The notes under the pieces are model-generated. The model worked only from the letters and a program-made list of their open reading frames with translations, did not search any database and was not told where the DNA came from. A stretch of 64,000 nucleotides of DNA from NCBI GenBank assembly GCA_025331565.1, contig JAFREQ010000021.1:1798001-1862000 (forward strand). The letters run 5' to 3'. Below, in pieces: positions 12,090 through 25,280 of the stretch (positions are counted from its first letter, which is position 1; the number at the start of each line of letters is the position of its first letter). The translations under genes were made by a program, and so were the position numbers. This DNA comes from Holacanthus passer (Eukaryota > Chordata > Actinopteri > Pomacanthidae).

Positions 12090-12699
12090 CAGGTCTATGT
12101 AAAATGGAATTGCAGCACTTTTTTAACATTGTTATTTGGATATATTGTAATCTTAAAATTGACAAACAGTATCAACAAACAACAAATGCTTCATCATTAG
12201 TATCACTGCATATCAACTGCTTTGAAGATTTTCTTTGCATGTACAGATTACAGGGTTTCTTTTTCTTTCTCTTTTTACTGTCACAACTTGGTTTGTTTTT
12301 GCTGTACATGTTCAAAAAGCTTGATCCAAATGCTCAAAACATTACATTTCAATGTGCTAAAACTGATATAAATCTAAATGAAAACTCAGAAAATTATAGA
12401 AAGATAATGTAATTGGCTTTAATCTTGTTTTCCCCAAACTCTTCTATAAGAGCAGTTTCAGAGATTTGAATTAAACAGAAAATCATTATTAAAACATCAT
12501 CTGCCAGAAGCCTAAATTTGAAGATATGATCATCTGATTATATCAAATATTACCTATAGAAAATGATTAATCTATGAAGAATAATTATTAGGATCAGATG
12601 TAATGGGTGATTATTGCCTGCTAAATATTTATATATCACTTACTGGTGAACTGAGACTGTAAATCCCCTCTGGGTTTCTTGGTTCCCACCTATGTTGTT

Positions 12700-13030
12700 C
12701 TGACCTGACTTATAACCCCGGTGTTGTTTGGGTAACTCCTGAAATCAAACGTATGGGGGGAAACCTCAGACTTCCTGCACTAAGTGAACATTTCCTCAGT
12801 AAACGGTGGGCAGATTGGCTGACAAACTGTGGTCTGTCGGAGACGACCGAGGGGATCGCAGGAGAAGAATGCCCCCTCTGTCCAGGCAGCCGGTGGGATG
12901 CCAGTACCCCGCTCGCTCTGTTAACATCCATCCCTCTGCTGTACAAACTCAGGCAAAGCTCTCCCTGCTGCTGGAGCTCCGATGTGCAGGTTTCAGCTGC
13001 CACCATTTTCCTTTCAATACTTGTGAATAA
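12700..13030. other. GC-richer island, unexplained
   Basis: This patch is visibly richer in G and C than its surroundings and is open in several overlapping frames on both strands (for example 12753-13046 plus, 12710-13006 minus). It does not look like a known protein. It could be a decayed transposon piece, a relic exon or a regulatory element. Confidence 0.3.
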
Positions 13031-15208
13031 AAAAAGGCAAAACTAAAGAAAGTTCAAGGAATAAGGAGCAAAATGGGAGGTAGAGGAGTAAATTATATTG
13101 ACTTTGTCTGGCTGGAAGTTCAGTAGGCCAAAACGTATAATTACTATGGCATGATAAAGCGCAGTACTTCACCAGAAATAAACGTGACATCGACAGTAAC
13201 TCTTACTTTCCTACTCGGTGCTCAGACTGACTCAGAGCTATAAACAAACTCACCTAAACTCAGTTTAACCATTTGAGCTCTGTAATAAAGTTAACCCACC
13301 CTTTTTTAGCCATGTTCAAGGTGCGGCTCCAGGGATGGAAATGTCCGTCTCTCATGTCAAAATAAGATATTAGGGTATAAGGAATACTTTGTGCGTTCAT
13401 AATTTGTGACTAAGGGTTTTATTAATGGTTGATGAGTAAAAAAGTAAAAAGTGTGTTAGAACAACGTTTAGGTTGCAGGTTTAGGGTTTGGATTTGTCTA
13501 AATACAGCATAAAGGGTTAGTGTTATAAACTAATGGCTGTTTATGATTGACTGATTCCCTTTTGTAGTTGTAAATATTAATAAGGTGTTACTGCATGCAT
13601 TCATTTTGGTTCTGCTAGAGCCGAATAGCCAAATGGATTTTTGTCACAACCTGGCAACGTAAAATTGTCCTCATTAACACCTTATTACTGGTCTATAAAC
13701 CATTACTTTCATTGTTATTCATCATCATCTCAAAGCATCTCAAAACATCTCTCATCTTTTTGCAGTTGTGTGTGATTTGATGTCCTTCTTCTCCTGCTGT
13801 CAAATAAACAAAACTAAAACTATTAATAAAGCCTTTAGTTATCGCTAATGAACCTTTTATAATGAATGCTTTATTAATCATTTATTCCAAGAAAACCAGT
13901 GTCTTATACAGTGATCACTGACTAGAGGGCACAATTACCCCATGTTATACTGCACCACTGCATCATTGTTATAGAAAATCATTATCAGTATTTGCCACGT
14001 TTTACATTTGTAGACTATTTATGGAACATTTCAACTATGTGGTGACAAAAGGTTTTCCTGTCTGATTGCAGAAAGTAACTACAGAGAAACTGAAGACAAC
14101 CTGTCATTTCACTAAGAAAGACATTCAGTTTTGACTTTAAAGAAAAGCTAAAATGGGCAGATCAGAGGAGGAATTTAGGTTTGTCTTGACCAGCACGAGC
14201 ACCACCTCAACCCCCTTCCTCTTTTTCCTCTCACAGGCGGCTCCCACATGTTTAGACACGCTCTTACATCAGGAGAGGCCCAGAGGGTCGGATCTTAAAA
14301 ACAGCAGTCCACTCTTTCCACTGTCTCAACCACTCTGTCCAATGCTCTCTGTCCAGCAGATGCACACCTTTAGATGAGATTAATATTTCAGAGTGTGATT
14401 TAAAGTTAATCCAACATCACCTGAAAACATTTATTTACATAAAGCAAACAGTGAACTTGCAAACTCTGTAGCGGCAGGTTTGGCTCAGAGAGTATTCATG
14501 TTGCTGAGCCCTTGTCTCAGTGTTTCAGCCAGCTTTCCTTCTTTTCCAGATGTTGGAGCTCCTCCCCGCTGGCCTGCCGCAGCCTCCCACAGCTTGAACC
14601 CAGCCAACAACCACAGCTGCTACCAATCTGAACACTCTCAAAAGAAAGTTTCAGACGGCCCAGATGAGAGGAAGAGCCAGTCTGAAGATAGCACCCAGGA
14701 TCAGACTGGGCTTAAACGCATGAGCAGGCAACACCAGTTGTTTTTAAGGGTCACTCCTACTTATCTATATAAAGTACGATGTCCTTGATAGATGAAAGCT
14801 TTCGAATTAGTTTTCAATTTTGCCATAGGAGTTTTAAAGCAGAATGTAAAAATGTATGTTTACACAAGAAAGAGGAAAAAACTTTTAATTTCTGTTTCTG
14901 TGGATCAAATCATACTAAAGTCGTTTTCCTGCTCTGCTCTGATCACAGACCTCTTCTCCAATGTTGCTAAAAGCTGCTGCTTCAGGCCAACTTTCTGTTG
15001 AGCTAAATGGAAAATCCAAGGAAAATGGCATCTTCCCCAAATCTTCCTTCTGCCTGAAAAATCTTTCTACAATCTGAAACATTACTAGTCCACATGTCTG
15101 CAAACTCAAAGCTCAGACTAGCTGTTGTACATAATGTTCAGGTTTGTTCTGCATTCTCTAAACTCCAGTCAGTCATGTCAGACACAAACGAGAACACAAT
15201 TTCAGTTC

Positions 15209-15926
15209 AAGCTGAAACAATTAGCTGGTTAATTGGCAGAAATATAATTGCCAAATATTCTCTTAATTGATTAACTGTTAAATGCATTTTCAAGCAAAGT
15301 GCCCAATATTCCCAAGTTACAGCTTTTCAGTTACAAGGATTTGCTTCTTGTCTTTCTCATATATTAAAGTAAATTGAATATCTTGGGTTTTTGGACTTGG
15401 TTTTGGTGAAAACAAGCAATTTAATGAGCTCATTATTATTTACACATTCAGCAGTTCCAAAGCAACATTACCATGTATTTGGAGTTGTGGTTGTGTCCAT
15501 CTTTTGAATGTAATTCAATATTCACTGTTTTTTATCTTCATGTTTGGTCCCTACCATCTCCTGTGGGAAATATCTGTCTCTTTAGCTGCTAAATGCTCCA
15601 CTGTTCACCAGCTATTCTTGAATTGTGTCCATCTTTTGTTTGGTGCTGAGCAGAGATTACAGTTTAAGACCTTTATCACTGAAAACAGCTGCCTTATTTG
15701 GCCAAAAACAACAATGAAGTGAAGCTCACTATAAAGCTCCAACAAGCTTAGTAGAGCATCAAATTCAGCTGATAATTCTCTGTAGGTTCATCAGTGTGAG
15801 TGACCCATTTCATACTGTCATATTGTCATTTAATGCATTGTCATTATAAGAATAATGAGCCACTTTAAAATCAAGGAAATAATTGGCAGACTAATCGATA
15901 AAAAAAAATAATTGTTGGTTGCAATT
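15209..15926. repeat. Teleost repeat family A, long copy with internal insertion
   Basis: Left end 'gctgaaacaattagctggtt' and right end 'actaatcgat...aataattgttggttgcaatt' are the two termini of the same family seen at 623-916. The inner left part (15290-15440) carries the family's typical 'cccaatattcccaagttaca' and 'ttggacttggtttggtgaa'-like sequence. The copy is about 720 bases against roughly 300 for the copy near 623, and the extra length is accounted for by the nested element at about 15470-15850. Confidence 0.5.
15470..15850. repeat. Second repeat nested inside family A copy
   Basis: The core 'tctctttagctgctaaatgc' followed by 'tccactgttcaccagcta' and 'tttgtttggtgctgagcaga' is a block I recognise from another common teleost repeat. 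It sits between the two halves of the family A copy, which suggests insertion into it. Exact borders are uncertain. Confidence 0.4.
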
Positions 15927-16389
15927 CCAATTCCAATGCTTCCAAATTTCAGAAAGCTGAAGTCAACAACATGCTAGTGAGCTTCCTGGTTAGCCTTCAC
16001 CAGAGAAAGATGGAGAGATGGTAATTTGAGATGCCATTTTAAAGTTGTATCATCAATCAAAGTGTTTGATTGGTGATTGATAGCACACAGTAAAGGGAAA
16101 CAGCATTTTCATAGGAGCACCTTTACCTTTATGTTTTAACTCAACTACAAGGCTAAGTTCTGTTCCCAAAGACAACGATCCTGTCCTGTGGATTCACAGT
16201 TATCATGCTGACACCTTGAAGCACTTCATTAACTCCCTGACTATTTCTTCTTCTCAGCCTACCAATTGAATTAGATCGAAGGAATGTATCTTGGCAGGCC
16301 TCTACTTTCCCTTTTCAGCTGTTTGTAATATTTCCTGTGAAGCTGCTCTGCACATCTGATTGTAAATTTTGTTGCATGTTGGAGATTGG

Positions 16390-16443
16390 ATGAGAGAGAG
16401 AGAGGGAGAGAGGGGAGGCAAGAACAGGGAGGCCCAGAGAGAG
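16390..16443. repeat. GA-rich low-complexity tract
   Basis: Purine-only run based on GAGAGAGG units. Confidence 0.7.
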
Positions 16444-17342
16444 GACAGCTCAACTTTGTATAAAGCAGCACCATGTCTTTTAATAAAACACTCAAAATAA
16501 TTAATCGCTCTGTCTTCTACAAACTCCTGCTCCACTGTGAAGTATGTGAGTGACAAAGATTGTATCATGAGTGTACAGACAACAAACAGACGACCTTTGA
16601 CATCCTGGTTGCCTTTAGAGATCTTAACAATGACACAAAGGCCCTACTTTGAACTTCAGGTTTCTGTCCTTTAATTTAAAGAAGTGCAACAGGGCGACAG
16701 GCAGGGAGACACTGTTATAGAGAAAACAAAAGCAATCACCACCTGCTAAACCACAAAGTAACAACACTCTTATTATGTGATCATAGTTTACAGTGTTTCA
16801 GGACTGTGCTGAAGATAAGAATCTCTGGCTTTAGTCCAGAACTGACAATAGATGGCTGTCAGGTTACACAGGAGATGAAAGAATCATGTTAAACTTTAAA
16901 TCACCTCCCATATAAGAGGAAGAGGCTCAAATTAAACTAATAATAATAATCCTGCATTGAATTAAAGGGTTAATTTCTTCACTCTTTCACATCCATCTGC
17001 AGTAAAGCTCCTCCTTCCAGTGGATGCTTCAGACATGATCCAGAGTTCTCACATTTCGTCTTGACGTCCCCAGCGCCCCCACCTCCACCTTCCCCCTTGG
17101 AATATGCCCACCCTCCACTGAGTAATCCTCATCAGCCTGAAGCATCCGCATTCGTCATCGCTGCTCTTTCTGCTCTGTGTTTAGATGGTGAGCCAGCTTG
17201 TGAAGTTGGGATGAGCCTAAATGCTGGAGACGGTATGCACTAGAGGGGGCTCTTCTGTGGTTTGTCCCAGCCAGCCTCAAAAGGAGATGACTCTTCAACA
17301 GATGGTTTGGATACAGACAGTATGATGTAGAGTTTATGTGGT

Positions 17343-17461
17343 GTTTTTCCTTATCTGAATCAAGGCTCTAAGGGTAGAAGATGTTAAATGCTGTGCAGTT
17401 TTTAAAGTTCTTGGAGCAAACTTGTCATTTTGTGCTATATAAATAAACTTGACTTGACTTG
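17343..17461 (+). repeat. LINE/SINE-type 3' tail, copy 1
   Basis: Runs from 'gtttttccttatctg' through 'ctaagggtagaaga' and 'aaatgctgtgcagt' to 'gctatataaataaacttgac' with a short TTGAC tandem end. This is the typical 3' end of a widespread teleost retroposon family. Copy 2 at 27791-27915 matches it in order and spacing. Confidence 0.6.
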
Positions 17462-18939
17462 ATGCTGGTTTTTAGGAATGAGCTTTAATCATGATTAAAA
17501 ACAGAAAAAATATTTATAAGCAGAGGTGTGCAACAAAAATGGCTTGTGCATTGTAATTTCTTTACTTTTCAAAATTTGTTCTATGGCCTACTTTTTCCAC
17601 ATTTCGCAAAGTGCTACACAGTTTGCTGAGACATGTTTAGGTCTTGATCTTCACACACCCTCTGTTTACCTTTCCACTTAGCACAGATATGAGAAACATT
17701 CGGCCAGAAGGTGGCATAGTCAAGTCCTGCATGGATTCTAATGCAGTTTGGTTTAATATTTGGGCCATAAAGCCAGACTGGCAACTTAAGAACTTCACCT
17801 CTGATTATTAGGATTTACCACTTCAGGAAAACTGGACTGCCTCTGGTTGTGCTGTTTTTGTGAAACAAAAACACGGCAGTACTATTTCCTCTGAGGTTAA
17901 AAACAAACACATGGGCATGGTTTGCGATGTCATCTGTTGCGTCTCAGCTCCAGTCTCCAGCTGACTGACACTAATTCCTGTGTCCTGATCTCCTGTGAAA
18001 TCTCAAGTGAAAGCTTTGCTCTCCCATTGGCGGAAGCTGTTTTCTCTGGCCTCTGCTCACTGGCCCCTGGTCGGAGGACAAGGCCTCACAGCATGATGAT
18101 CCCAGAGGGGTCGTACCTACATGCTTTTACTTCAGCAGTGAGGCCATGTTGGCAGGATGACCTCTCAGTTTTGACTACATCTAAATTTTTCCAGGTGGAA
18201 AATATCAGGAACTGATTTACACTCATTATCATATTTATTGTAGCTAATAATAATACTTATGAAGCTTTACATATATACTGAAACAGGCATCTTTAGGTCT
18301 GTCCTCTTTGACACATAAAGAGAGATTAAGACTGAGAAAAGACCGGAGGTTTTCATTAATGAGGAGACGCTCATGATTCATCCTCTCTGAACTCAAATGT
18401 TTGGTCTGCCAGCAGGCTGAGTGTGATTGAACTCGCCCAGTGAAAATGCTGCACCACAGAGAGAGCCATCACTGGGACCACAATGAGAGACTCCACCTTT
18501 TGCCCCCTAGATCTGAGAGTTTACCCTACAAAGAAAGCAGCTGATCCAAGCCTTTAAAGTGTCTTTCATGCCAATAAGCTCATGTATTTGTGTATATATA
18601 TTTAGCATATTAATGTTTCACATTTTTGTAATCTGGCTTTATTATGTGTATTATTACTGCATTGGGAAGACATTTTAACAGAGACCATTTTAACTGAGTT
18701 GGAAGTGTTGGGTTGGGATTGAAAAGCGTAAAACAACAATAAAGAACTGTCATACATTGATTCATTAAATCATCTGAGAACTGTCCTCCAAGTCCTGTTG
18801 TTATAGAGTCTATACAGCCGGTGGAGGTGTGTGTGGAATATACATAGCTACAGGTAATATAAAAGAGGTAGGCTACTTGTCATGGCTTGCACTGCCCTAA
18901 AGGTACTGGAGCGACAGACAGAGATTGAAGGAATCACTT

Positions 18940-18940
<1 letters not shown>

Positions 18941-18975
<35 letters not shown>

Positions 18976-19016
18976 GGACAAACAAACACACACACACACA
19001 CATATTTACACACACA
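18941..19016. repeat. CT then CA microsatellite
   Basis: A (CT)n run passes directly into (CA)n and then interrupted CA/AAACA units. Confidence 0.9.
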
Positions 19017-20297
19017 AAACATAGAATGACGTTTATCTTTGCAGTTTACTACAAAAGGTGTGACAAGAATTTATGATTGAAAACAAAGACTAGTGGTGAA
19101 ACAAGTCTGCTGATGAGAGTGATTATTCATTCATGAACTTGGAAACAGTAGTTTGACAAAATAATCTCAGCTCAACTCAACGTTGATTTACTTGGCAAAC
19201 GCCATCCGCTGATGAAAGAGTTTGAAACTGGTACATTATAAGTAAAGAAACATAGTTAGTGAATGTATGCTACAACGCGTTACTGTTTACATGTGAAGCA
19301 AGTTAGTTAAACTAGCTGCCTGGATTTTATCTGTCACAGTAATCTGGTTTGAGCTCTACATTGAGATCATTTCTCACGCAACAATTTTTGAGTAAACTGT
19401 AAGTATTTTGGTGTCTATAAATCAGACTGACAATGTAACTAGCATGGCAGATATTTACCATGAGAACACTTATCTGTGACTATCATGGCATATGCAAACT
19501 TTTTCTTTGTGACTAACCAAAAAACCTTTAGTCCTCAAGAAGACTGTTTTCATTTTTCCTCCTCAAGGTTTTGTTTCCAAAGCTGAAGTCACAGTGCAGA
19601 GCTGAGCACAATGCAGCCAGCAGTACAGCGTTAAGTGTTTCCAGATGCTTTAAGAATTGGACTCATGTGGGGACAGAACAAAAAGATGTTCTCCTTTCCC
19701 TCATTTTTCCAAGTTATTCTCTGTCGCTGTCATCCTCTTCCTTTTCTTGCTTTCAGTCACCAGAAAAGCACTTAGAGAATGTTACCTGAGATTTGGGCAG
19801 CATTTGGGAATGAAAAAATGAAAAAGAGCATTCCCTCAAGCTACGATATCAGATTTCATGAATATGGAGGAAAAAAGTTTGGAAAATTTGGAACAAAAGC
19901 AATTCTGGTTAGAAGTGGGAGGAGAATCCCAGAGCTATAATCTTTTCTTAAATTTTATTGTTGTGAACTAGACAATAAAAACCTCTGCATGTGACATCAA
20001 AACTATACTGCACAATGGCTGACAATCCTCAGAGCCAAAGCTACATCGACTGGCATCAACCAAAACAGCCTCCATCAAATTGACAGTCCAAAGACAAATT
20101 GTATGATTTCATAGTGCGGTATTTGACTCGTTATGAAAAAGCCCTCCTATGGGCAAGGCAGGGACAGGCTGGGTGGGACTGGGCTGGGTTTAGCGGGTGG
20201 AGTCTGACAGACGTTCTGCACTCCTACCTCATTGAACTCTCAGGAAGGACGCCCCAGGGTGCTTCTCTCCCTCCCACCCCTTAGAGAGAGGAAGCAA

Positions 20298-20310
20298 GGG
20301 GGGGGGGGGG
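20298..20310 (+). repeat. Poly-G run of 13
   Basis: Thirteen consecutive G, within a G-rich flank. Runs of this length are often miscounted in sequencing. Confidence 0.9.
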
Positions 20311-23300
20311 TGTAATGTGAAATAAAGAACTTCAGCAATGCGCAAGACAGGTAGAGACAGGACAAAAATTAAAGGAGAGAGAGACAGCAAAATGTGTTAA
20401 CAGAGGTGGAGAGTGGAGATGTGGCACACAAAGAGAAAGGGAAGCAGATGAAGCATAAACAATCAAATCTTGAGCCACATATTGTTTGCTTTTTGAAAAA
20501 TGCATTCTATGTTTCTACAGCTACAAGGTGAGTGTAGAAACCTGAAAAAGGACACATCCAGCATTGTCCCAACAGATTATATTAAACTACATCACTATTT
20601 CTATTGCAGATGTTTGGGACAGCAGACTGCATTCGGCAACGGTGTCTTGTTAAGCGGCTGAGCTCCAGGAAAAACTGTTCGCAGGAGGAATGCAGACTGT
20701 TGAGTGTCTTGACATGTTGAGGGAGAGTCAGTGGGCTGAGAGGAGTCCACTGCTGGAGGTTTGCATCCTCCATAATCTCAGGGGTTAATATCTATGACCT
20801 CTGTAGCAAAATGCAGGCTCTTTGCATAAGAATGATGCATGAGAATGAGCCAACATATCTCATTTCTTTACCTGAAGACACCATTTTGACTTTTTCATTC
20901 ACTATCCACATTTTCAGCTTTTCAAGAAAATTGAACTTTAAAACGAAGGTGTTAAAAGGAGCCTCACAATAACCCAGGTGGCTTTGCAGCTTAAGTGCTG
21001 TCATTAGAGTCTGAGGGGTTTGTGGGGACAGGAAGCTGTGGATCCTGTCCTAAATGTGTGTGGCCACTGTCATTATCAGGTTAAGTACGACCATTAAACT
21101 TAATGAAAAGTCTAACCTCCGTGACTGACAGTCACACTCTGAAGTGATTCTAAAACTGGGAGGTGCCCACTTGGTAACCTAATGATGACATAGCCCACCG
21201 TCTGACATCCGAGTCTGGGGTCTACTGTATGTGGCTGCTGTATTTTAACAGCATGTGGGATATTGACATCAGATTTTTGTAATCTGCAGATTATACTCTG
21301 TTACTGGAGCATCAAATTCTTTCCTGAGCGAGACAATGTGTTTTAACTAAGACCATCTGTTTTGAATGAACTCAGATATTCAGTGCACTGCAAAGATGAG
21401 TCACTCTTTTCAGACGTTGCCTCACAAATGTGTGCATCAAAAAAACTGAAATCCACATGCACTTAACAACATATTTCATATATGAAAATATGTTCTGCTT
21501 TTCTTTTTGGATTCCGATCCTTTACTTTCACATAAAATTTCAGACAGCGGTAATTGAAGAACTCCTGCAGCTTTACATCCATAGTGTGGTGGAGTAACAG
21601 AAGCAGCATCATCACTAACAGAAACTGAGACAAAGTGTAGGTTAATGGTGTCAGAGGGGGCTGTAAGTGCATATTCATCCACCATACAAACTCAATTTTG
21701 CCAGAATGGACCGCTCCTCCCTCCCTTTTTTTCCCCTCTGTGGTCGATTCTTACATTTTTTTTGTCTCGACACTGTTTTTTGTTCCTCCTCTTTGCACCT
21801 CAGCCAAGTATACTCCCTTTGTTGATGTGGCAGCCCTGGGAAATGAAAAGTTGATACTTCATGTCAGGCAAAGACGAGCGCCTCCTCTTCTTTTTTTTTT
21901 TAAACTTTTGCTTGCAAACGTGGACAGAACAGAAAAAAAAAGATAATTTGGGAAGCTCACACGAAAACACAGAATGTCAGGTTTAACTGGTGGTGGCCAG
22001 TGAACACCAGCCATCCAGGCCTGCAGACCTTATCTGTTCTGTTTTATTTCATTTTAACATATCTGTATCTAGTGATCTTTAGAGAGCAAAAGTAACGATG
22101 GAGGAAAGAGGGGGTTGAGGGTGGTGTCCCAGTTTGTTAATAAACAATTGTGCTCATGTTCTCATTGTAATCAGATGACTGCCTGGGGCTACGTGAAAAG
22201 CACAGATACTTAATGTGTTATTGATAAATGATTTGATTTCCATCTACAGCGCCGATAATGATCCAGGAAAAAGAACACAACTTTCAGGAGTTTCAGTTCC
22301 TCCAACAAGTAAATCTGTCCAGGAAAGAGACAGCTAATAAATGACAGAGCAAGGTGCGTTTTAGCGCCAGTGAACGAGCTCTCGGTGAGTTTCCATGATG
22401 TGATGTGGAGAGAGAGCAAGCAACCAGACATCTTGCCTCTCATTCCAAAGCACAGCTGAACACAAACCAGGGAGGGACATGACACTAATCTAAATATGGG
22501 CAACCGGCTGGAGCCAATCAGGGCCTGAGCATCCATTACTCCCGCCCACTCCCAACTCACCCCAAACCCTGTACTAGTGCTTATTGTAGTTAAACATGTG
22601 ACGTGGAGACCTCAAAAGCTGCTGTTTCTTCTTACCATCCCTAACCCGTTTGGCTCAGAGTGTCTGTTCTCCACTTTTCTGTATATCTTCCATGGTATTT
22701 CCTCTGAAGAGACATTCATAAAGTCTGTTTCCTTGCTGAAACACTGAGGCTGTGCTACATTACAATGTCTGCAGATAAGATTCTCTGCATCCTGACGTAT
22801 ACAACATCTAGAAAACTTGCTATTAAAAATAAACAGAAATTCACTTCAGCACCAACCCAAATCTTTGTCTGACTTACTTTTCAAGTTACCATTTGCAAAA
22901 AATCACAAAAGAAATCAGTTCAAAACTTGCTACTCAAGTCAAAACTTTGAGACCAGGCTGCTCCACATGAGCTGTGACGTGGAACCTAGATTGTGCTGTT
23001 TCATGTGGGCTGGCCTTAGTGGAGCTAAATCTGGTTCAATTCTTGTACTGTGAATCTGGCCTTTAAGGTGTTGTCCAGTCGAATCAAGCCACCTCTCCAC
23101 CAAACGTAAGCAGCTGCCAGCGTGACATAAATTGTGTTTCTCCTGGTCACCAACGGAAGGTGTTTAAATGTTAAATTATATCTGGTTGGAAACAGTTGAG
23201 AAGATCTTGAGCTGCTTTTCACTTCAGTCAGAACTTGTCTCATACTGTAAATAAGGAGCTACATAATGTAGCTGGTTGTAAGGATGCAGTCATGTCAGCA

Positions 23301-23718
23301 TCTCGTAAAGCTTAATTGCCAGCTCTGTGTTGCACATATGGAACAGGAGGAGGCAGGGGGTCATGGTTTACACATCCATGGTTTGAGAACACAGCATCTC
23401 CTCCTGTTTGAAGCTGTGTAAAACCTGACGCCTCATCCTTGGTACCCTTACCCCTCTACCTGCCGTATGCTACCCATTAGCTGAGGGGTAGGAGGCTGCT
23501 TTATGGAGCCCTGCCACTGGGGAGCCTGATCCTGGCTTAGCTTAATCTGCTAAATAACCAGCAAAAGCCCAGTGGCAACAATCAGCACCTTTGGTTCAAA
23601 CAGTAAAGACCCTAAGCATTGTTTTAGTTAGATTTAATGCTAGTCCGTTTACATTCACTTCGTCAGACTCCTGCTCCTTTGGATAACAAGCAGTTGACTG
23701 AAGTTTAATTCATCATCA

Positions 23719-23802
23719 GTGCTGCAACTAACATTTATTTTCATTGTTGTATAAACTACTGATGACTCTCTCAATTAATTGATTGATCGTTTGGCCGTTA
23801 AA
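23719..23802. repeat. Teleost repeat family A, end fragment
   Basis: Begins 'agtgctgcaactaacattta' and continues into 'ctcaattaattgattgatcg' and 'ttggccgttaaat', one terminus of the family also found at 623 and 15209. The rest of the element is absent. Confidence 0.5.
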
Positions 23803-25135
23803 TACCTGAACTCACACTTTTCCATATTAATTTTCCACTACTGTAAAACATTACAATGCAGTCCTCTTTAGCCATCAATGGGGGCCTTTGACACCCTCAG
23901 CCCCCCACTGTATATTTTGCAAGGGCCCCAAACTACTTTCTGGCTCCCAATTATGCAACAGAAGCACCTAGAGCTATTGTAAAACACCCAGGGGTGCTGA
24001 AACGCCTCGAATAAAAAGCCCTTGATCGTCTGTTAATAAATAATGAGCACAGAAAAACGTAGACTAGCTACTGTGAGGGCCCTCGCATATGAATCTCAAC
24101 TTACTCTAATAAACACTTGCGTAAAAGCGTCTTTTTCCTTTATACAAACAGAAGCTGGTCTTTGATGTAGCATTACAATGGCAGAGGGTCCCAAATACAT
24201 TTTTATGATAAAAGATAACAGATGTTCAGAAGACACAGATGAAAAGATAAATTTGTGAACAGCGCACACTGAATATTTCACATCGGTCTTCAGGAAGATT
24301 TCCAGGGAGACATTTGTTTTAGAGAATATCGATCTCACAGTTGGCTGCTGCAGAGAAGATGTTCGCTCAGGTTGCAGCACCAGCATCCAAAAACATCTGG
24401 TTTTGTCATTGTTGGACACATTGTAGGCTCAGCCATTAAACACATCTTACTAGGATGTGACTGGAAAAGAAATTAGGCAGTGTCGGGGACAAAAAGACAG
24501 CAGTGTTTGGAAAAGGTTTGGGAGGATTTCTTTACCTGTGTTACAACACATCCAAACTGAGATGGAACATATGAGTGTTCATGAGAGGAGCTAGAACAGT
24601 TTTTATTTTTGCCATATTTCCAGCTGTCAATTGGCTTCAATCAATCAAGATCTCAACTTTTATTTATGAACTCAGAGTTTCCAGCTTGGATTTTTTTGTG
24701 ATCTTGCTTTAACCAGCTCTCCTCAATTAGGATTTGGGGAGGTTTCTGCTTCTCTCAGCTTGGTGAAGCTCGGTGATGTAGAGACGACTCGCAGGACTAG
24801 TTGGTGAAGTGAAGTATTTGATGAGCTAATCACTAACTAGCCAGCTGGGATCACGTTGGCACTAGCCAGTCACAATAGCTCTCTGATTTTCATTTATTTC
24901 CTCTGTATTGGGCTGTTTACTCCCCTCCAACAAAGAGTGGAGTGGGATAAAAGCTCTTGAGCTAACACTCAGTTAGCAAGCTGCTAACGGGACAACAAAT
25001 TCACACACTCTAATGCCTCAAAACTGTATTCTGTCGTGGTTATATTCCAGGTCTGCACTTGAACACCTCCCAGATTTACTCTGTCATTCAAATCCTTTAA
25101 ACACTGGCCAGATCAGACAGAGCAGAGAGGCAGTA

Positions 25136-25280
25136 CAGCCAGTCTGTCCCTTTCCCTCCACCTCTCCCTCTCATCTACTCTGTCTTTCTCTTGCCTCTTT
25201 GTCTGTCTCTACCTCCCCCTTCCTTCACTCTCTTTTTCCCTTTCTCTCTTCACCCTTCTCTTCAGCTCTCTCCCCTTCTT
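25136..25280. repeat. Polypyrimidine tract
   Basis: About 145 bases made almost only of C and T (CTCTC, CCTTTCTC and similar units). The 89-codon open frame at 25013-25282 is an artefact of it. Confidence 0.8.
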
